The position numbers and the translations under genes were made by a program. Shown here piece after piece: positions 46,252 through 56,652 of a stretch of 64,000 nucleotides of DNA. The stretch is from contig NZ_JAAGWD010000001.1 of assembly GCF_010686685.1 (NCBI RefSeq), positions 868,001 to 932,000 on the forward strand, written 5' to 3'. Numbering within the stretch: the stretch's first letter is position 1; every line of letters begins with the position of its first letter. The notes below the pieces were generated by a model. The model was not told the origin of the DNA, searched no databases, and saw only the letters and a list, made by a program, of their open reading frames with translations. The stretch is from Pontibacter burrus. Its GTDB lineage: Bacteria; Bacteroidota; Bacteroidia; Cytophagales; Hymenobacteraceae.

Positions 46252-47208
46252 ATGCCCCGAATGTTACTACGCCTTGTTGCGGTTCTTTTAATAACTATAG
46301 TTACCCACCACCATACAATTGCACAAGACACCCTTACCGACTCCCTTGAGACTGTTCAGAAGAACTGGGACTTTGGCGGGGCCGGAACTATAAACTTTAG
46401 TCAGGTAAGCCTGAGCAACTGGGCCGCCGGGGGACAAAGCTCTTTGTCGGTTTTAGGAACAGCCGGCATGTTCGGCAACTATAAGAAAGGTAAAAACACC
46501 TGGAACAACACCCTGAGCTTAACTTATGGAACTGTAAAATTGCAGGACCAGCGAATCCGTAAAAGCGACGACCGCCTCGAGCTGAACATTAAATATGGTC
46601 GTAATGCTTCCACAGACTGGTTTTACTCTGCCCAGATTAACTTCAAGAGCCAGATGTTGCCAACTTATAATATTACTCGCGATACTATTCTGTCAAACTT
46701 CCTGTCGCCGGGGTATGTGCTCACGTCGCTGGGTATGGACTATAAGCCAAATGATAAGCTCTCGGTGTTTATATCGCCGGTTACTGGTAAATATACTGTA
46801 GTGCTTAACCAGGAGCTTGCCGATGCCGGAGCCTTTGGTGTGCAGGCAGCCAGGAAAGACCTGGAAGGAAACCTGATACCAGGAACCGGGCAGAACCTCC
46901 GCCGTGAGTTCGGGGGATTTGTGAACGTACGTTATAAAAACGAAATTCTGACAAACGTTGTACTACAGTCGAAGCTGGACCTGTTCTCGAATTATATGCG
47001 CAACCCGGAGAACGTAGACCTAAACTGGGAAAGTCAGGTTGATATGAAAATTAACCGTTTCTTATCTGCCAGCGTATTCCTGCACATAGTTTACGACGAC
47101 GATATCAAGATCAAAACAGGCCATAATCCTGATGGAACTGTTACCCGTGGGCCGCGCCTGCAGGTAAAACAGAGTCTTGGTATTGGCTTGTCACATAAGT
47201 TCGACTAA
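46252..47208 (+). CDS. DUF3078 outer-membrane-associated protein
   Basis: 318-residue exported protein with a signal peptide (about 1-24, ending TIAQ). The DUF3078 pattern is clear: NWDFGGAGTINFSQVSLSNWAAGGQSSLSVLGTAG near residue 38, followed by regular amphipathic strands up to the C-terminal LGIGLSHKFD, whose closing segment fits an outer-membrane barrel. Function unknown. It follows mscL by 38 bp. Confidence 0.88.
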   Translation: MPRMLLRLVAVLLITIVTHHHTIAQDTLTDSLETVQKNWDFGGAGTINFSQVSLSNWAAGGQSSLSVLGTAGMFGNYKKGKNTWNNTLSLTYGTVKLQDQRIRKSDDRLELNIKYGRNASTDWFYSAQINFKSQMLPTYNITRDTILSNFLSPGYVLTSLGMDYKPNDKLSVFISPVTGKYTVVLNQELADAGAFGVQAARKDLEGNLIPGTGQNLRREFGGFVNVRYKNEILTNVVLQSKLDLFSNYMRNPENVDLNWESQVDMKINRFLSASVFLHIVYDDDIKIKTGHNPDGTVTRGPRLQVKQSLGIGLSHKFD

Positions 47209-47303
47209 GCGAATTATTAATCTTTTTTTATTGTTTTACAGGCGGTTATATACAATTTCGGATTATACTCCGTTATATTTACACCTTTAAACAAACTTTT
47301 CGC

Positions 47304-47642
47304 ATGAAAAAACTACTGTTCACCTTCTTTAGCCTGGGCCTATTATTTGCCTTTACGGATGCATCTGCACAGAATTCTGCCAGCAGTGGGTCTTCTACAA
47401 AAGATGAATTTTGGGGGACAACTAAAACGCAGACACGTGGTGCTTCTGTAGATGAAGTAGGGCAGCGTGCCACTGGCTTAGATAAGCGCTACAACGATTA
47501 TGAAACCAAGGGTGGTAGAAAATCAGCTTTCGATAAGAAGCGTGTGAAAAGCAAAAAGATGAAAGCAATAGAGAAGAAGGAGAAAGAAATGCATAAGAAG
47601 CATCGCCGCGATAAGCGCATGTTGGCACGTAGCCGACGCTAG
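47304..47642 (+). CDS. Small basic secreted protein of unknown function
   Basis: 112-residue protein with a signal peptide (1-22, ending ASAQ). The mature part has a Ser-rich start, an acidic-neutral middle (DEFWGTTKTQTRGASVDEVGQR), then a very basic C-terminal half of Lys/Arg/His runs such as KKRVKSKKMKAIEKKEKE that is predicted helical. I do not recognise a family. Basic exported proteins of this size may bind surface polysaccharide or nucleic acid, but nothing here proves it. A long perfect inverted repeat follows. Confidence 0.75.
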   Translation: MKKLLFTFFSLGLLFAFTDASAQNSASSGSSTKDEFWGTTKTQTRGASVDEVGQRATGLDKRYNDYETKGGRKSAFDKKRVKSKKMKAIEKKEKEMHKKHRRDKRMLARSRR

Positions 47643-47644
47643 TT

Positions 47645-47709
47645 TCTTCAATTATAAAAAGAAAAGCCCCTGATATAGCATCAGGGGCTTTTCTTTTTAT
47701 AATTGAAGA
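47645..47709. terminator. Bidirectional terminator with perfect 30-bp arms
   Basis: Arms 47645-47674 and 47680-47709 are exactly complementary around a 5-base ATAGC loop. The core GCCCCTGAT/ATCAGGGGC with flanking A and T runs is a standard bidirectional terminator for the small basic gene and infB, which converge here. The perfect pairing continues well outside the U-tract into TCTTCAATTAT, which is longer than such terminators usually are. Confidence 0.88.
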
Positions 47710-47715
47710 GTAAAA

Positions 47716-50700
47716 CTATAGGGTACGCTTCACTTCTTTTTCTACGTAGGCTTCAATCACGTCGCCAACCTGTATGTCGTTATAGTTCTTCAGGCTGATA
47801 CCGCACTCGTAACCTTGTTTCACTTCCGAAACATCATCCTTAAAGCGCTTCAGTGCCAGTACGTCGCCATCGTGTACTACAATACCATCACGTACCAGGC
47901 GTACTTTCGAGTTACGCTGTATCGTACCATCGGTAACCATACAACCTGCAATGGTACCTACCTTCGTGATCTTAAATACATCGCGAACTTCAGCATTACC
48001 GGTAATCTCTTCCTTCAGGGTAGGAGCAAGCATACCTTCCATTGCATCTTTCACTTCGTTTATCGCATCGTAGATGATAGAGTACAGGCGTACATCAATC
48101 TGCTCCTGCTCTGCCAGCCTGCGCGCGTTCTGCGACGGACGTACCTGGAAGCCGATGATGATCGCATCGGATGCAGATGCAAGTAACACATCAGACTCTG
48201 AGATGGCGCCAACACCTTTGTTAATGATGCTAACTTGGATTTCTGGTGTAGATAGTTTCAGCAACGAGTCAGAAAGTGCTTCTACCGAACCATCCACGTC
48301 ACCTTTTACAATAACATTAAGCTCCTTAAAGGTACCGATTGCCAGACGACGACCGATCTCATCAAGTGTAATGTGTTTACGGGTACGTAAGCTCTGTTCG
48401 CGCTGCACCTGCGAGCGGTTTGTAGCAATCTCACGGGCCTCACGCTCCGATTCCATTACAAGGAATTTATCACCTGCTTGCGGCGCACCATCAAGACCCA
48501 GCAACTGTACTGGTGTAGATGGTCCTGCTTCTTTCATCTTACGGCCACGATGATCAGTCATGGCTTTTACTCTACCGTAGTGTGAGCCAGCCAGTACTAC
48601 ATCACCAATCTTAAGTGTACCATTTTGGACCAGCATGGTAGCGACATATCCACGACCCTTATCCAGAGCAGCTTCAATTACAGTACCTACTGCTTTCCTG
48701 TTAGCATTGGCTTTCAGTTCTAGTAATTCAGCCTCCAGCAATACTTTCTCCAGCAGGTCGTTTATACCTAATCCGGTTTTTGCTGAAACTTCCTGAGACT
48801 GGTATTTACCGCCCCACTCTTCTACCAGGATGTTCAGCTGAGCGAGTTCTTCACGAACTTTATCCGGGTTAGCAGTAGGCTTATCTATTTTGTTTAGTGC
48901 AATAATTATCGGTACACCGGCTGCCTGTGCGTGGTTGATAGCTTCCTTGGTCTGTGGCATCACAGAGTCGTCGGCTGCTACCACAATAATAACAACGTCT
49001 GTTATTTTGGCACCACGGGCACGCATCGCTGTAAAGGCTTCGTGACCAGGCGTATCAAGGAATGTAACGGTTCGTCCGCTTTCGGTTTTAACTTTATAGG
49101 CACCAATGTGCTGTGTAATACCACCCGCTTCGCCGGCAGTTACATTTGCATCACGGATGTAGTCAAGCAGGGATGTTTTACCGTGGTCAACGTGGCCCAT
49201 GATCGTAACGATAGGAGCGCGTTCTTCCAGGTCTTCTGCTGCATCTTCCTCTAACTGCTCCAGTGCCTGCTCATCTTCTGTAGAAATGAAATCTACACTA
49301 TAGCCAAATTCGTCAGCAATAACTGTGATGGCTTCAGCATCCAGGCGTTGGTTAATGGAAACGAACATGCCCAGTTGCATACATACCTTGATCACATCGT
49401 TAACGCTCACATCCATCAGGGATGCCAGGTCGTTTGCTGATACGAATTCAGTTACGCGCAGTGTTTTCGACTCTGCGGCCTCCATCATACGACGTTCCTC
49501 GGTAGCATCTGCTATCGCCGAACGTTTCTCTCTACGATACTTGGCACGGTTACCGCCACCACCTTTGCCACCGCTCAGTTTAGCAAGCGTAGCTTTAATC
49601 TGCTCCTGAATTTCCTTATCGGTTACTTCAGCCTTCTCAGGACGTGGAACAAATGGTTCGCGTCTGCCGCCTTTACCACCGCCTGGTCGTGGCCCGCCAT
49701 GCTGGCCACCAGGTCGCTGTCCATGACCATGACCTTGACCTTGACCTCCCTGGCCCTGACCTGGTCCTTGTCCCTGACCACCTTGCTGTGGCTGCTGCTG
49801 ACCGCCTTCAGTTGGTACTATAATGCGCTTGCGCTTTTTCTTTTTGCCGTTCTTCCTGTCGTCTGAGGAAGCAACCGGTTTGGTTCCTTTTCTGCGTGAG
49901 CTGTCTGGTAATTCGATCTTGCCCAATACAGTAAGGCCTTTTAACTGGTCGGCTTTTGCTGTAATTGTTTCTATTGTTTCTGAATCTTGTTCTGAAGGAG
50001 TAGCAGGTGCTGCCGTTGTGGCAGGAGCCGCTGGTTTTTCTGCTACTGGTGCAGCAGGTTTCTCAGACGGAGCTGCTGGTGTTGCCGGAGCAGCAGGTTT
50101 TTCAGCTACCGGAGCTGCCGGTTGCGATGGCGCAGGTGTAGCTGGTTTTTCTGCTGGAGCCTCTTCTGCTTTTTTAGCCGGAGCTTCCGGTGCAGGTGCT
50201 GCAGGTTTTTCTGCTGCAGGAGCAGCTGGTTTTTCAGGAGCTGGTGCCGGTTTCGGTGCCTGCTTCGGAATTGGGTTGCCTTTTGCATCCAGGTCTATCT
50301 TGCCAAGAATTTTTATCCCTGGTAGCTTAGGCTCAGGAGCAGCTGGCTTTTCAGGAGCTGGTGCGGGTGCAGGTGCTTCAGGAGCTTTCTGCTCTTGTGC
50401 TTCACCTTTCTGCTGGTGCACGGTTTTAATAAAGATCTCCTGCTCTGGTTCAGCTGTTTTCTTTGGTTCGTGATGCTGAACATCCGATTCTACCACCTGA
50501 TTGCTCTGCGGCTTTTTACCAATATTAAGTTCTTCGGCCTCTATTTTATCCTGCATAGAGGATGCGAATTCCTTAGCCAGCATATTGAACTGCTCTGCTG
50601 TGATTTTGGTAGTGGGTTTGTTTTCCACGTCAAAACCTTTAGCAGAAAGGTAGTCCACAATGGTAGATGTACCAATGTTTAACGTAGTCGCAACCTGTTT

Positions 50701-50727
50701 AAGCCTCCTTATTTGTTCTTCTGCCAT
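47716..50727 (-). CDS. infB: Translation initiation factor IF-2
   Basis: 1003-residue GTPase that delivers fMet-tRNA to the 30S P site and promotes subunit joining. An N-terminal IF2_N domain (1-60) precedes a long low-complexity segment: Ala/Pro/Glu/Lys repeats (EKPAAP-type, about 120-260) and a Gly/Gln/His stretch (near 305-350). The G domain starts near 505 with GHVDHGKT, then DTPGHEAF and NKID; domains II-IV follow. The low-complexity part creates false antisense frames. It is the last gene of rimP-nusA-infB. Confidence 0.97.
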   Translation of the reverse strand: MAEEQIRRLKQVATTLNIGTSTIVDYLSAKGFDVENKPTTKITAEQFNMLAKEFASSMQDKIEAEELNIGKKPQSNQVVESDVQHHEPKKTAEPEQEIFIKTVHQQKGEAQEQKAPEAPAPAPAPEKPAAPEPKLPGIKILGKIDLDAKGNPIPKQAPKPAPAPEKPAAPAAEKPAAPAPEAPAKKAEEAPAEKPATPAPSQPAAPVAEKPAAPATPAAPSEKPAAPVAEKPAAPATTAAPATPSEQDSETIETITAKADQLKGLTVLGKIELPDSSRRKGTKPVASSDDRKNGKKKKRKRIIVPTEGGQQQPQQGGQGQGPGQGQGGQGQGHGHGQRPGGQHGGPRPGGGKGGRREPFVPRPEKAEVTDKEIQEQIKATLAKLSGGKGGGGNRAKYRREKRSAIADATEERRMMEAAESKTLRVTEFVSANDLASLMDVSVNDVIKVCMQLGMFVSINQRLDAEAITVIADEFGYSVDFISTEDEQALEQLEEDAAEDLEERAPIVTIMGHVDHGKTSLLDYIRDANVTAGEAGGITQHIGAYKVKTESGRTVTFLDTPGHEAFTAMRARGAKITDVVIIVVAADDSVMPQTKEAINHAQAAGVPIIIALNKIDKPTANPDKVREELAQLNILVEEWGGKYQSQEVSAKTGLGINDLLEKVLLEAELLELKANANRKAVGTVIEAALDKGRGYVATMLVQNGTLKIGDVVLAGSHYGRVKAMTDHRGRKMKEAGPSTPVQLLGLDGAPQAGDKFLVMESEREAREIATNRSQVQREQSLRTRKHITLDEIGRRLAIGTFKELNVIVKGDVDGSVEALSDSLLKLSTPEIQVSIINKGVGAISESDVLLASASDAIIIGFQVRPSQNARRLAEQEQIDVRLYSIIYDAINEVKDAMEGMLAPTLKEEITGNAEVRDVFKITKVGTIAGCMVTDGTIQRNSKVRLVRDGIVVHDGDVLALKRFKDDVSEVKQGYECGISLKNYNDIQVGDVIEAYVEKEVKRTL

Positions 50728-50840
50728 GTTGTTCTAATATGCTGTCTTTTAATCTTAATATAAATAACTCGTTGCCTTACTATAAACTATAGTTTGTGTC
50801 TTACTTCTTCAAAATTAGAGGAATGAGACACAATGCACAA

Positions 50841-52094
50841 CTATTGATTGTCTTCTTCTTCCAACTCCTCGCGCAGGATAGCCAATACATCGTCTATCGT
50901 TTCTTCTTCCAGCTCGGTGCGGCGCAGCAGGTCTTCCTTGCTCACGGCCAGTACGCTCTTGGCGGTATCCAAACCAATACGACGCAGTTCGGCAATTACC
51001 CAGTCTTCTATCTCGTCGGTAAATTCTTCCAGACTGATGTCTTCTTCATAAACTTCAGACTCTCTGAATACGTCGATCTCCATATCAACCAGACGGCTTG
51101 CCAGTTTAATGTTCTGGCCACCTTTACCAATTGCAAGCGATACCTGGTCCGGCTTTAGGAACACCGATACACGTTTGTTCTCGTTATCGATCTTCATGCT
51201 TGTGATCTTAGCCGGGCTAAGCGCACGCTGAATGTATAGTTCCAGGTTATCAGTATAGTTGATTACGTCGATGTTTTCGTTTTCCAGCTCACGTACAATG
51301 CTATGTATGCGCGATCCTTTCATACCCACGCAGGCACCCACCGGGTCAATACGATCATCAAAAGATTCTACGGCTACTTTGGCACGTTCGCCCGGCTCAC
51401 GCACGATTTTTTTAATCGCGATCAGACCATCATAGATTTCCGGTACTTCGTTCTCGAACAAACGCTCCAGGAACGATGGTGATGTACGGGAAAGAATGAT
51501 TTTCGGATTACCATTTACGATCTCAACACGCTGTACCACAGCACGAACTACATCGCCTTTGCGGTAACGGTCTTTCGGGATCTGCTCGCCCTTTGGTATA
51601 AGCAGTTCGTTCTCTTCCTGATCAAGTAACAATACCTCACGGTTCCAAACCTGATATACTTCTCCGGAGATGATCTCACCTACCAGGTCTTTATACTTCT
51701 GGAACAGCAGTTCCTTCTCCATGTCCTTGATGCGCTGGATCAGCGTCTGGCGGGCAGTAAGTACAGCACGGCGTCCGAAGTCTTCCAGCTGTATCTCTTC
51801 CGATACTTCTTCACCCACTTCAAAGTCAGGTTCTATCTTGCGTGCATCCGATAAAGCGATCTTATCGTGATCCCAGATATCCTCCGAATTGTCGTCCACG
51901 ATTTCGCGGTTACGCCAGATCTCCAGGTCACCTTTCTCCACGTTCAGGATGATGTCAAAGTTCTCGTCGGTACCCCATTTCTTACGGATCATGGTGCGGA
52001 ATACGTCTTCAAGTATACGCATCATGGTCGGGCGGTCTATGTTCTTGAATTTCGCAAATTCAGCGAACGACTCGATCAGGACTGAACTGTTCAT
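50841..52094 (-). CDS. nusA: Transcription termination/antitermination protein NusA
   Basis: 417-residue RNA polymerase-binding factor. The N-terminal domain (1-125) is followed by an S1 domain (about 130-200), then two KH domains around DPVGACVGMKGSRIHSIVREL (near 252-272) and VSLAIGKGGQNIKLASRL (near 320-338). The acidic C-terminus (DEIEDWVIAELRRIG onwards, to EELEEEDNQ) is short; there is a single helix-hairpin-helix-like repeat in place of the two acidic repeats of E. coli. It starts 7 bp after rimP. A 113-bp gap with an AACTATAGTT word separates it from infB. Confidence 0.96.
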   Translation of the reverse strand: MNSSVLIESFAEFAKFKNIDRPTMMRILEDVFRTMIRKKWGTDENFDIILNVEKGDLEIWRNREIVDDNSEDIWDHDKIALSDARKIEPDFEVGEEVSEEIQLEDFGRRAVLTARQTLIQRIKDMEKELLFQKYKDLVGEIISGEVYQVWNREVLLLDQEENELLIPKGEQIPKDRYRKGDVVRAVVQRVEIVNGNPKIILSRTSPSFLERLFENEVPEIYDGLIAIKKIVREPGERAKVAVESFDDRIDPVGACVGMKGSRIHSIVRELENENIDVINYTDNLELYIQRALSPAKITSMKIDNENKRVSVFLKPDQVSLAIGKGGQNIKLASRLVDMEIDVFRESEVYEEDISLEEFTDEIEDWVIAELRRIGLDTAKSVLAVSKEDLLRRTELEEETIDDVLAILREELEEEDNQ

Positions 52095-52101
52095 TATCTT
52101 T

Positions 52102-52575
52102 TTATTTAAATGATATTACAACATTTGCTTTTACAATCTCCCCGAAAGGTATTTGCACAGGCTCATACGTTGCCTTTTTGCCTTTTTGTTTTATTTCTTG
52201 TGTCAGGTTTAAGCCTGTTTCGGTTACTTCTTCCAGTTTGCCGGTTTTTTCGGTTCCATCCTGTAGTTTAAGCTTCAGGTTACGACCGATATTACGCTTA
52301 AACTGCTTTGGCTGTGTAAGCGGAAAATCCACGCCCGGTGAGCTCACTTCCAGCACATAAGACAGCTCATCGCCAAAAGTTTCGGCGATCTTGGCATTTA
52401 TGCGGCGGCTGATCGTAGCACACTGGTCTATCGTTATGCCCTGCTCGCCATCAGCCAGTACTGTTATTTTTGGCCTTACAGCTGAATCTGACACGGTAAC
52501 GTCAACTATAAACAGCTCGTTGTCCGGGAGGCTGGCCTCCGCCATTTCCTGTATGATTTTAGCAGTTATTGCCAT
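52102..52575 (-). CDS. rimP: Ribosome maturation factor RimP
   Basis: 157-residue factor for assembly of the 30S subunit. The N-terminal domain contains VDVTVSDSAVRPKITVLADGEQG and CATISRRINAKI; the junction motif YVLEVSSPGVDFPL is near residue 88-101 and the C-terminal SH3-like domain follows. Length and position (first of rimP-nusA-infB) are standard. Confidence 0.96.
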   Translation of the reverse strand: MAITAKIIQEMAEASLPDNELFIVDVTVSDSAVRPKITVLADGEQGITIDQCATISRRINAKIAETFGDELSYVLEVSSPGVDFPLTQPKQFKRNIGRNLKLKLQDGTEKTGKLEEVTETGLNLTQEIKQKGKKATYEPVQIPFGEIVKANVVISFK

Positions 52576-52600
52576 TGTTTACAAGTATAAGAAATAAAGA

Positions 52601-52619
52601 AGGGGACTTCATGTCCCCT
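52601..52619 (-). promoter_or_regulatory. Hairpin in the rimP-nusA-infB leader, candidate attenuator
   Basis: AGGGGAC at 52601-52607 and GTCCCCT at 52613-52619 form a 7-bp stem with a 5-base loop. On the minus strand it is followed by TTCTTTATTTCTT, a U-rich stretch like that of an intrinsic terminator, before the rimP ATG at 52575. It lies downstream of the predicted start point (about 52635) and so is in the mRNA leader. Confidence 0.5.
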
Positions 52620-52641
52620 CATCTCCTTGGAAATAATGCCA

Positions 52642-52672
52642 CAAATTTACAACAAAAACATTATATATACAA
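52642..52672 (-). promoter_or_regulatory. Full Bacteroidota-type promoter of rimP-nusA-infB
   Basis: On the minus strand a TTG at 52672-52670 is separated by 20 bases from TAAATTTG at 52649-52642. This matches the TTG-N19..21-TAnnTTTG consensus fully, the best such promoter in the window. Transcription would start near 52635, leaving a leader of about 60 nt. The rest of the 300-bp gap up to the next gene at 52877 holds nothing I can name. Confidence 0.6.
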
Positions 52673-52876
52673 TACAGTCCGTTTTGGAGCCGGATTAATT
52701 TATAGTTTAAATCTGTGGCGAGCTTTTACAGGTGTCTGAATACCTGTGGCAGGAGGGTGGCCTGGGAGATAACAGCAGCAGTAGGATTATAGTTCTGATG
52801 AGCCTTTCAGGTTTCCTCATTTCATTTTCTGCAGGCGGCATAGTGTAGGTAAAATGATTCTTTGTATGTTTGTTTT

Positions 52877-53995
52877 ATGCCCGGCACATTTAAGAGAATA
52901 CGTCGCAGAATATGGCTTATCCTGAACATACTGGTTGTGTTTTGGGTACTGCTCGGCGTGCTGTGCCTGCAGGTGCCGCCACACGAGTTCTGGCCTGCCG
53001 GGTTCCTTGCCCTGACCCTGCCCGGCGCCCTGTTACTGAATGTGCTTTTCCTGCTATACTGGCTTATTAAGCGCTCCTGGTTGCTGGTGCTGCCGCTGCT
53101 GGTAATTGTGCTGGGCTGGGGATACTATAACCGGTTAATAGCTTTTAATTTAGGAGAAAATGAAGCGCCCGAAGGAGCAAGAACACTGACGGTGCTTAGC
53201 TATAACGTGCATGTGTTTAATGCCTACGCCGACCGCGACGGCAGTGAGCGCGAAGCCTCCAGCGAAATGATAGATTGGGTGGCAACACATCCGGCCGATG
53301 TCTATTGCCTGCAAGAGTTCTATAGTAACCGTGGTTCCAGCATTTATAACACGATAAGCCGCATTGGTAACCGCTACGACAAGCACCGCTATTTTTCCGT
53401 TTCGTTTGTGGACCGCAACAAAGCCGATATCGGTACGGTTATTTTTTCGCGTTACCCTATTGTAAACAAAGGTGTGATCAGGTTTGGTGAATCGAGCCAC
53501 AACCGCGCTATCTGGGCCGACCTGAATGTGGAAGGCGATACGATACGGGTATACACGGCGCACCTTCAGTCTATGAGCATCAAGTCGCAGGACATTGAAA
53601 ATACCTATTCGGCAATTGGGAACGAAGAGAGCTTTAAGAAGGAAGGCCGCAACCTGGCCAGGCGGCTGAAGAAAGGTTTTGTAGCCCGCGGCCACCAGGT
53701 AGAGAAACTGCTGGAACACATACAGGAATCGCCATACCCGGTTATAGTTTGCGGTGATCTTAACGATATACCTACCAGCTATACCTATAACAAACTAGCG
53801 CGTACCCTGCAGAATGCTTTTGTAGAAGCCGGTGCCGGTATAGGGGCAACTTATAACGGACCACTGCCGTTCCTGCGCATCGACAACCAATTTTACAGCG
53901 AAGGCCTGCGAGCCATCCGCTTCGAAACGCATTACGAGATGGGGCTATCCGACCACTTCCCGATTACTGCCGAATATGTGCTGGAAAAGGAGTAA
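52877..53995 (+). CDS. Endonuclease/exonuclease/phosphatase family protein with N-terminal membrane segment
   Basis: 373-residue protein starting at ATG 52877 (MPGTFKRIRRR). The upstream in-frame TTG at 52862 would overlap a TATGTTTG promoter-like element and is unlikely. Two or three hydrophobic segments occupy about 12-85, then the EEP fold: LTVLSYNVHVFNAYAD near residue 103, CLQEFYS, DLNDIPTSYTYNKL and the terminal SDHFPITAEYVL with the catalytic His. The catalytic part faces away from the cytoplasm if the helices are a membrane anchor. It belongs to the EEP superfamily (Mg-dependent phosphodiesterases); the substrate is not clear. Confidence 0.85.
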   Translation: MPGTFKRIRRRIWLILNILVVFWVLLGVLCLQVPPHEFWPAGFLALTLPGALLLNVLFLLYWLIKRSWLLVLPLLVIVLGWGYYNRLIAFNLGENEAPEGARTLTVLSYNVHVFNAYADRDGSEREASSEMIDWVATHPADVYCLQEFYSNRGSSIYNTISRIGNRYDKHRYFSVSFVDRNKADIGTVIFSRYPIVNKGVIRFGESSHNRAIWADLNVEGDTIRVYTAHLQSMSIKSQDIENTYSAIGNEESFKKEGRNLARRLKKGFVARGHQVEKLLEHIQESPYPVIVCGDLNDIPTSYTYNKLARTLQNAFVEAGAGIGATYNGPLPFLRIDNQFYSEGLRAIRFETHYEMGLSDHFPITAEYVLEKE

Positions 53996-54098
53996 GGTTA
54001 GGAGTTAGAAGCCAATCTTTTTAATTTTGAACTATAAAAGCCGTAACAGGCTAAACAAACTATAAAGTGCGGCACCGCTGGTGCCTATACTTATAACT

Positions 54099-55589
54099 AT
54101 GCAACAGAAACTGAATCTATACAATACGCTCACGCGCAAGAAGGAAGTATTTGAACCGCTACATGCTCCGTTTGTGGGTATGTATGTCTGCGGACCTACA
54201 GTTTATGGAGAAGCGCATTTAGGGCATGCACGTGCTTATGTAACGTTTGATGTACTTTACCGCTATCTGAAATACCTGAACTATAAGGTGCGTTATGTGC
54301 GCAACATTACCGATGTAGGCCACCTGGTGAACGACGCCGACGAAGGCGAAGACAAAATTGCCAAAATTGCTAAAGTGCAACACCTGGAACCCATGGAAGT
54401 GGTACAGCATTATACTAATCGTTTCCATGAGGATATGGCCTTGCTGAACATACTTTCGCCGGATATTGAGCCCAGAGCTTCGGGCCACATTCTAGAGCAG
54501 ATCGAGATGATCCAGGAGATTATAGCCAACGGTTTTGCTTACGAAGTAAATGGTTCGGTATACTTTGATGTGCCGGCTTACAACAAAGACCATAACTATG
54601 GCAAACTTTCAGGCCGCATTATTGAAGATTTGCTAAGCAATACCCGCGAAACAGAGGGGCAGCATGAGAAGCGTTCGCCGCTTGATTTTGCTCTCTGGAA
54701 AAATGCTTCTCCTGAGCACATCATGCGCTGGCCTTCGCCGTGGGGCAATGGTTTTCCGGGATGGCATTTGGAGTGCTCGGCCATGAGTCGCAAATACTTA
54801 GGGCAGATATTTGATATACACGGCGGCGGCCTGGACCTGATGTTCCCGCACCACGAATGCGAGATAGCACAAAGTCAGGCCAGTAACAGTAAATCTGATG
54901 AAGCCAAGTACTGGGTGCACAACAACATGATCACGATAAATGGTCAGAAGATGGGTAAGTCGCTTGGGAATTTTATTACGCTGGGCGAGTTATTTAGTGG
55001 TAACAAGGAGCTACTGGAGCAGGCTTATACGCCTATGACGGTGCGTTTCTTTATATTACAGGCACACTATAGAAGCACCCTCGACTTTAGCAACGAAGCG
55101 CTGCAGGCTGCCCGCAAAGGTTACACCAAACTGATGAATGGCTTGCGCGTGCTGCAGAAGATCCAGTACCCGGATGAAGCCGCTACACCAGACGAGAAGC
55201 TGAATGAAGAACTGTTGAAGCTAACGGAGGATTGCTTCCGTGGCCTGAATGATGATATGAACACGGCCCGAACTATAGCGTCACTGTTCAACCTGCTCAA
55301 AAAGATCAACAGTTTATACCTGGGTCAGCTGCAGATTGGCAGTCTCACACGTGGAACATTTGATACGATAAAGGAGACTTACAATACGCTGGTGCTGGAT
55401 ATTCTCGGTCTGAAAGAAGAGCCGCTGGGCGACCAGGAAGAAATGCTGCACCTGGTGCTGGAGTTCTACAAGGAAGCCAAAGAAGCTAAAGCGTATGATA
55501 AAGTAGATGCCATCCGTGCCGAACTAAAGAAGCAGGGCATTGTAATAAAAGATTTAAAAACCGGTATCGACTGGGCTTATGAAGAATAA
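54099..55589 (+). CDS. cysS: Cysteinyl-tRNA synthetase
   Basis: 496-residue class I aminoacyl-tRNA synthetase that charges tRNA(Cys). The start ATG at 54099 (MQQKLNLYN) is preferred over the GTG at 54081. The zinc and HIGH region is [18 protein letters not shown] near residue 30; [21 protein letters not shown] and KMGKSLGN (KMSKS variant near residue 285) complete the catalytic core. The C-terminal domain is helical. Its last 11 bases overlap the following gene. Confidence 0.97.
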   Translation: MQQKLNLYNTLTRKKEVFEPLHAPFVGMYVCGPTVYGEAHLGHARAYVTFDVLYRYLKYLNYKVRYVRNITDVGHLVNDADEGEDKIAKIAKVQHLEPMEVVQHYTNRFHEDMALLNILSPDIEPRASGHILEQIEMIQEIIANGFAYEVNGSVYFDVPAYNKDHNYGKLSGRIIEDLLSNTRETEGQHEKRSPLDFALWKNASPEHIMRWPSPWGNGFPGWHLECSAMSRKYLGQIFDIHGGGLDLMFPHHECEIAQSQASNSKSDEAKYWVHNNMITINGQKMGKSLGNFITLGELFSGNKELLEQAYTPMTVRFFILQAHYRSTLDFSNEALQAARKGYTKLMNGLRVLQKIQYPDEAATPDEKLNEELLKLTEDCFRGLNDDMNTARTIASLFNLLKKINSLYLGQLQIGSLTRGTFDTIKETYNTLVLDILGLKEEPLGDQEEMLHLVLEFYKEAKEAKAYDKVDAIRAELKKQGIVIKDLKTGIDWAYEE

Positions 55590-56601
55590 ATTGAACCTGA
55601 TAACTGCCATATTCTGCGGTGCGCTGGCACTCTATAGTTGTGACTCAGCTGACAAGGGGAACGCAGAGCAAAATACGGTAGCTACAGAAGAGACAGCAGA
55701 ACCAACCGGAGTTACTGCCCCGGAGTTTAATGCCGATTCGGCCTACAGGTTTGTAGCAAAGCAGGTAGCCTTCGGGCCGCGCGTACCCAATACGCCAGAG
55801 CATAAAGCTACCGGCGACTGGATCATTGCCAAGCTAAAAGAGCTTGGAGCCGATGTGCAGGTGCAGGAATTTAAGATGCGTGCCTTTGATGGTACCATGC
55901 TCGATCTGCGCAACATCATTGCTTCTTATAACCCGGAAGCAAAAACGCGCATTATGCTGGCTGCCCACTGGGATACCCGCCCCTTTGCAGATAAAGACAG
56001 CCATAACACAAATAAGCCGATAGATGGTGCAAACGATGGCGGCAGTGGTGTAGCAGTGCTTTTAGAAATTGCCAGAACGATAAATGCAGCCGAGCAAAAT
56101 CCGGAAGTAGGGGTAGACCTGTTCTTTTTTGATGGGGAAGACTACGGCCAGCCGGACAACAGCAATCTTCCTTATCAGGATGATACCTGGTGCCTAGGGT
56201 CGCAGTACTGGAGCCGCAACATGCACAAGCCAAACTATAAGGCTAAGTATGGTATTTTGCTGGATATGGTTGGCGCACAGAATGCCCGCTTTGCCCGCGA
56301 AGGCGTTTCGATGCAATATGCCCGCAATGTGGTAAACAAGGTATGGAAAGCCGGAAGTCAGTTAGGGTATTCAGACTACTTTCAGTACGTAAATGCACCT
56401 TCAATTACCGATGATCACCTATACATTAACACCTGGGCCAAGATCCCGATGATCGATATTGTGGAATATAACATGAGCAGCACGGATGGCGACTACTTCG
56501 GCGATTACCACCACCGCCACTCCGACAGTATGGCTATCATCAGCCCGAAAACACTGAAGGCTGTAGGGCAAACGGTACTGCACGTGGTTTACAACGAATA
56601 G
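55579..56601 (+). CDS. M28-family lipoprotein, glutaminyl-peptide cyclotransferase-like
   Basis: 340-residue exported metalloenzyme. The N-terminus has a lipobox-like ALYSC, so Cys21 would be lipidated. The M28 core shows [15 protein letters not shown] near residue 133, GANDGGSG (Asp ligand) near 150, FFFDGEDYG (Glu) near 180, and HHRHSD (His) near 311, the pattern of bacterial glutaminyl cyclases, which turn N-terminal Gln into pyroglutamate. That role fits secreted proteins of Bacteroidota, which often start with Gln after signal peptidase I cleavage; cargo here indeed has AQ at the cleavage sites. It overlaps cysS by 11 bp. Confidence 0.85.
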   Translation: MKNKLNLITAIFCGALALYSCDSADKGNAEQNTVATEETAEPTGVTAPEFNADSAYRFVAKQVAFGPRVPNTPEHKATGDWIIAKLKELGADVQVQEFKMRAFDGTMLDLRNIIASYNPEAKTRIMLAAHWDTRPFADKDSHNTNKPIDGANDGGSGVAVLLEIARTINAAEQNPEVGVDLFFFDGEDYGQPDNSNLPYQDDTWCLGSQYWSRNMHKPNYKAKYGILLDMVGAQNARFAREGVSMQYARNVVNKVWKAGSQLGYSDYFQYVNAPSITDDHLYINTWAKIPMIDIVEYNMSSTDGDYFGDYHHRHSDSMAIISPKTLKAVGQTVLHVVYNE

Positions 56602-56621
56602 CCCAAACTATAGCAAACTAT

Positions 56622-56650
56622 AAAGGACGCTCCTGTAAAGAGCGTCCTTT
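56622..56650. terminator. Bidirectional terminator between the cyclase-like and DUF4136-like genes
   Basis: AAAGGACGCTC at 56622-56632 and its complement at 56640-56650 form an 11-bp stem with a 7-base loop, followed by T-runs on the plus strand and A-runs on the other side. Confidence 0.85.
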
Positions 56651-56652
56651 TT

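Noticed and set aside
49823..50473. 216-codon plus-strand frame rich in Ala, Gly and Phe
   Set aside because: It is the antisense reading of the low-complexity Ala/Pro/Glu segment of infB.
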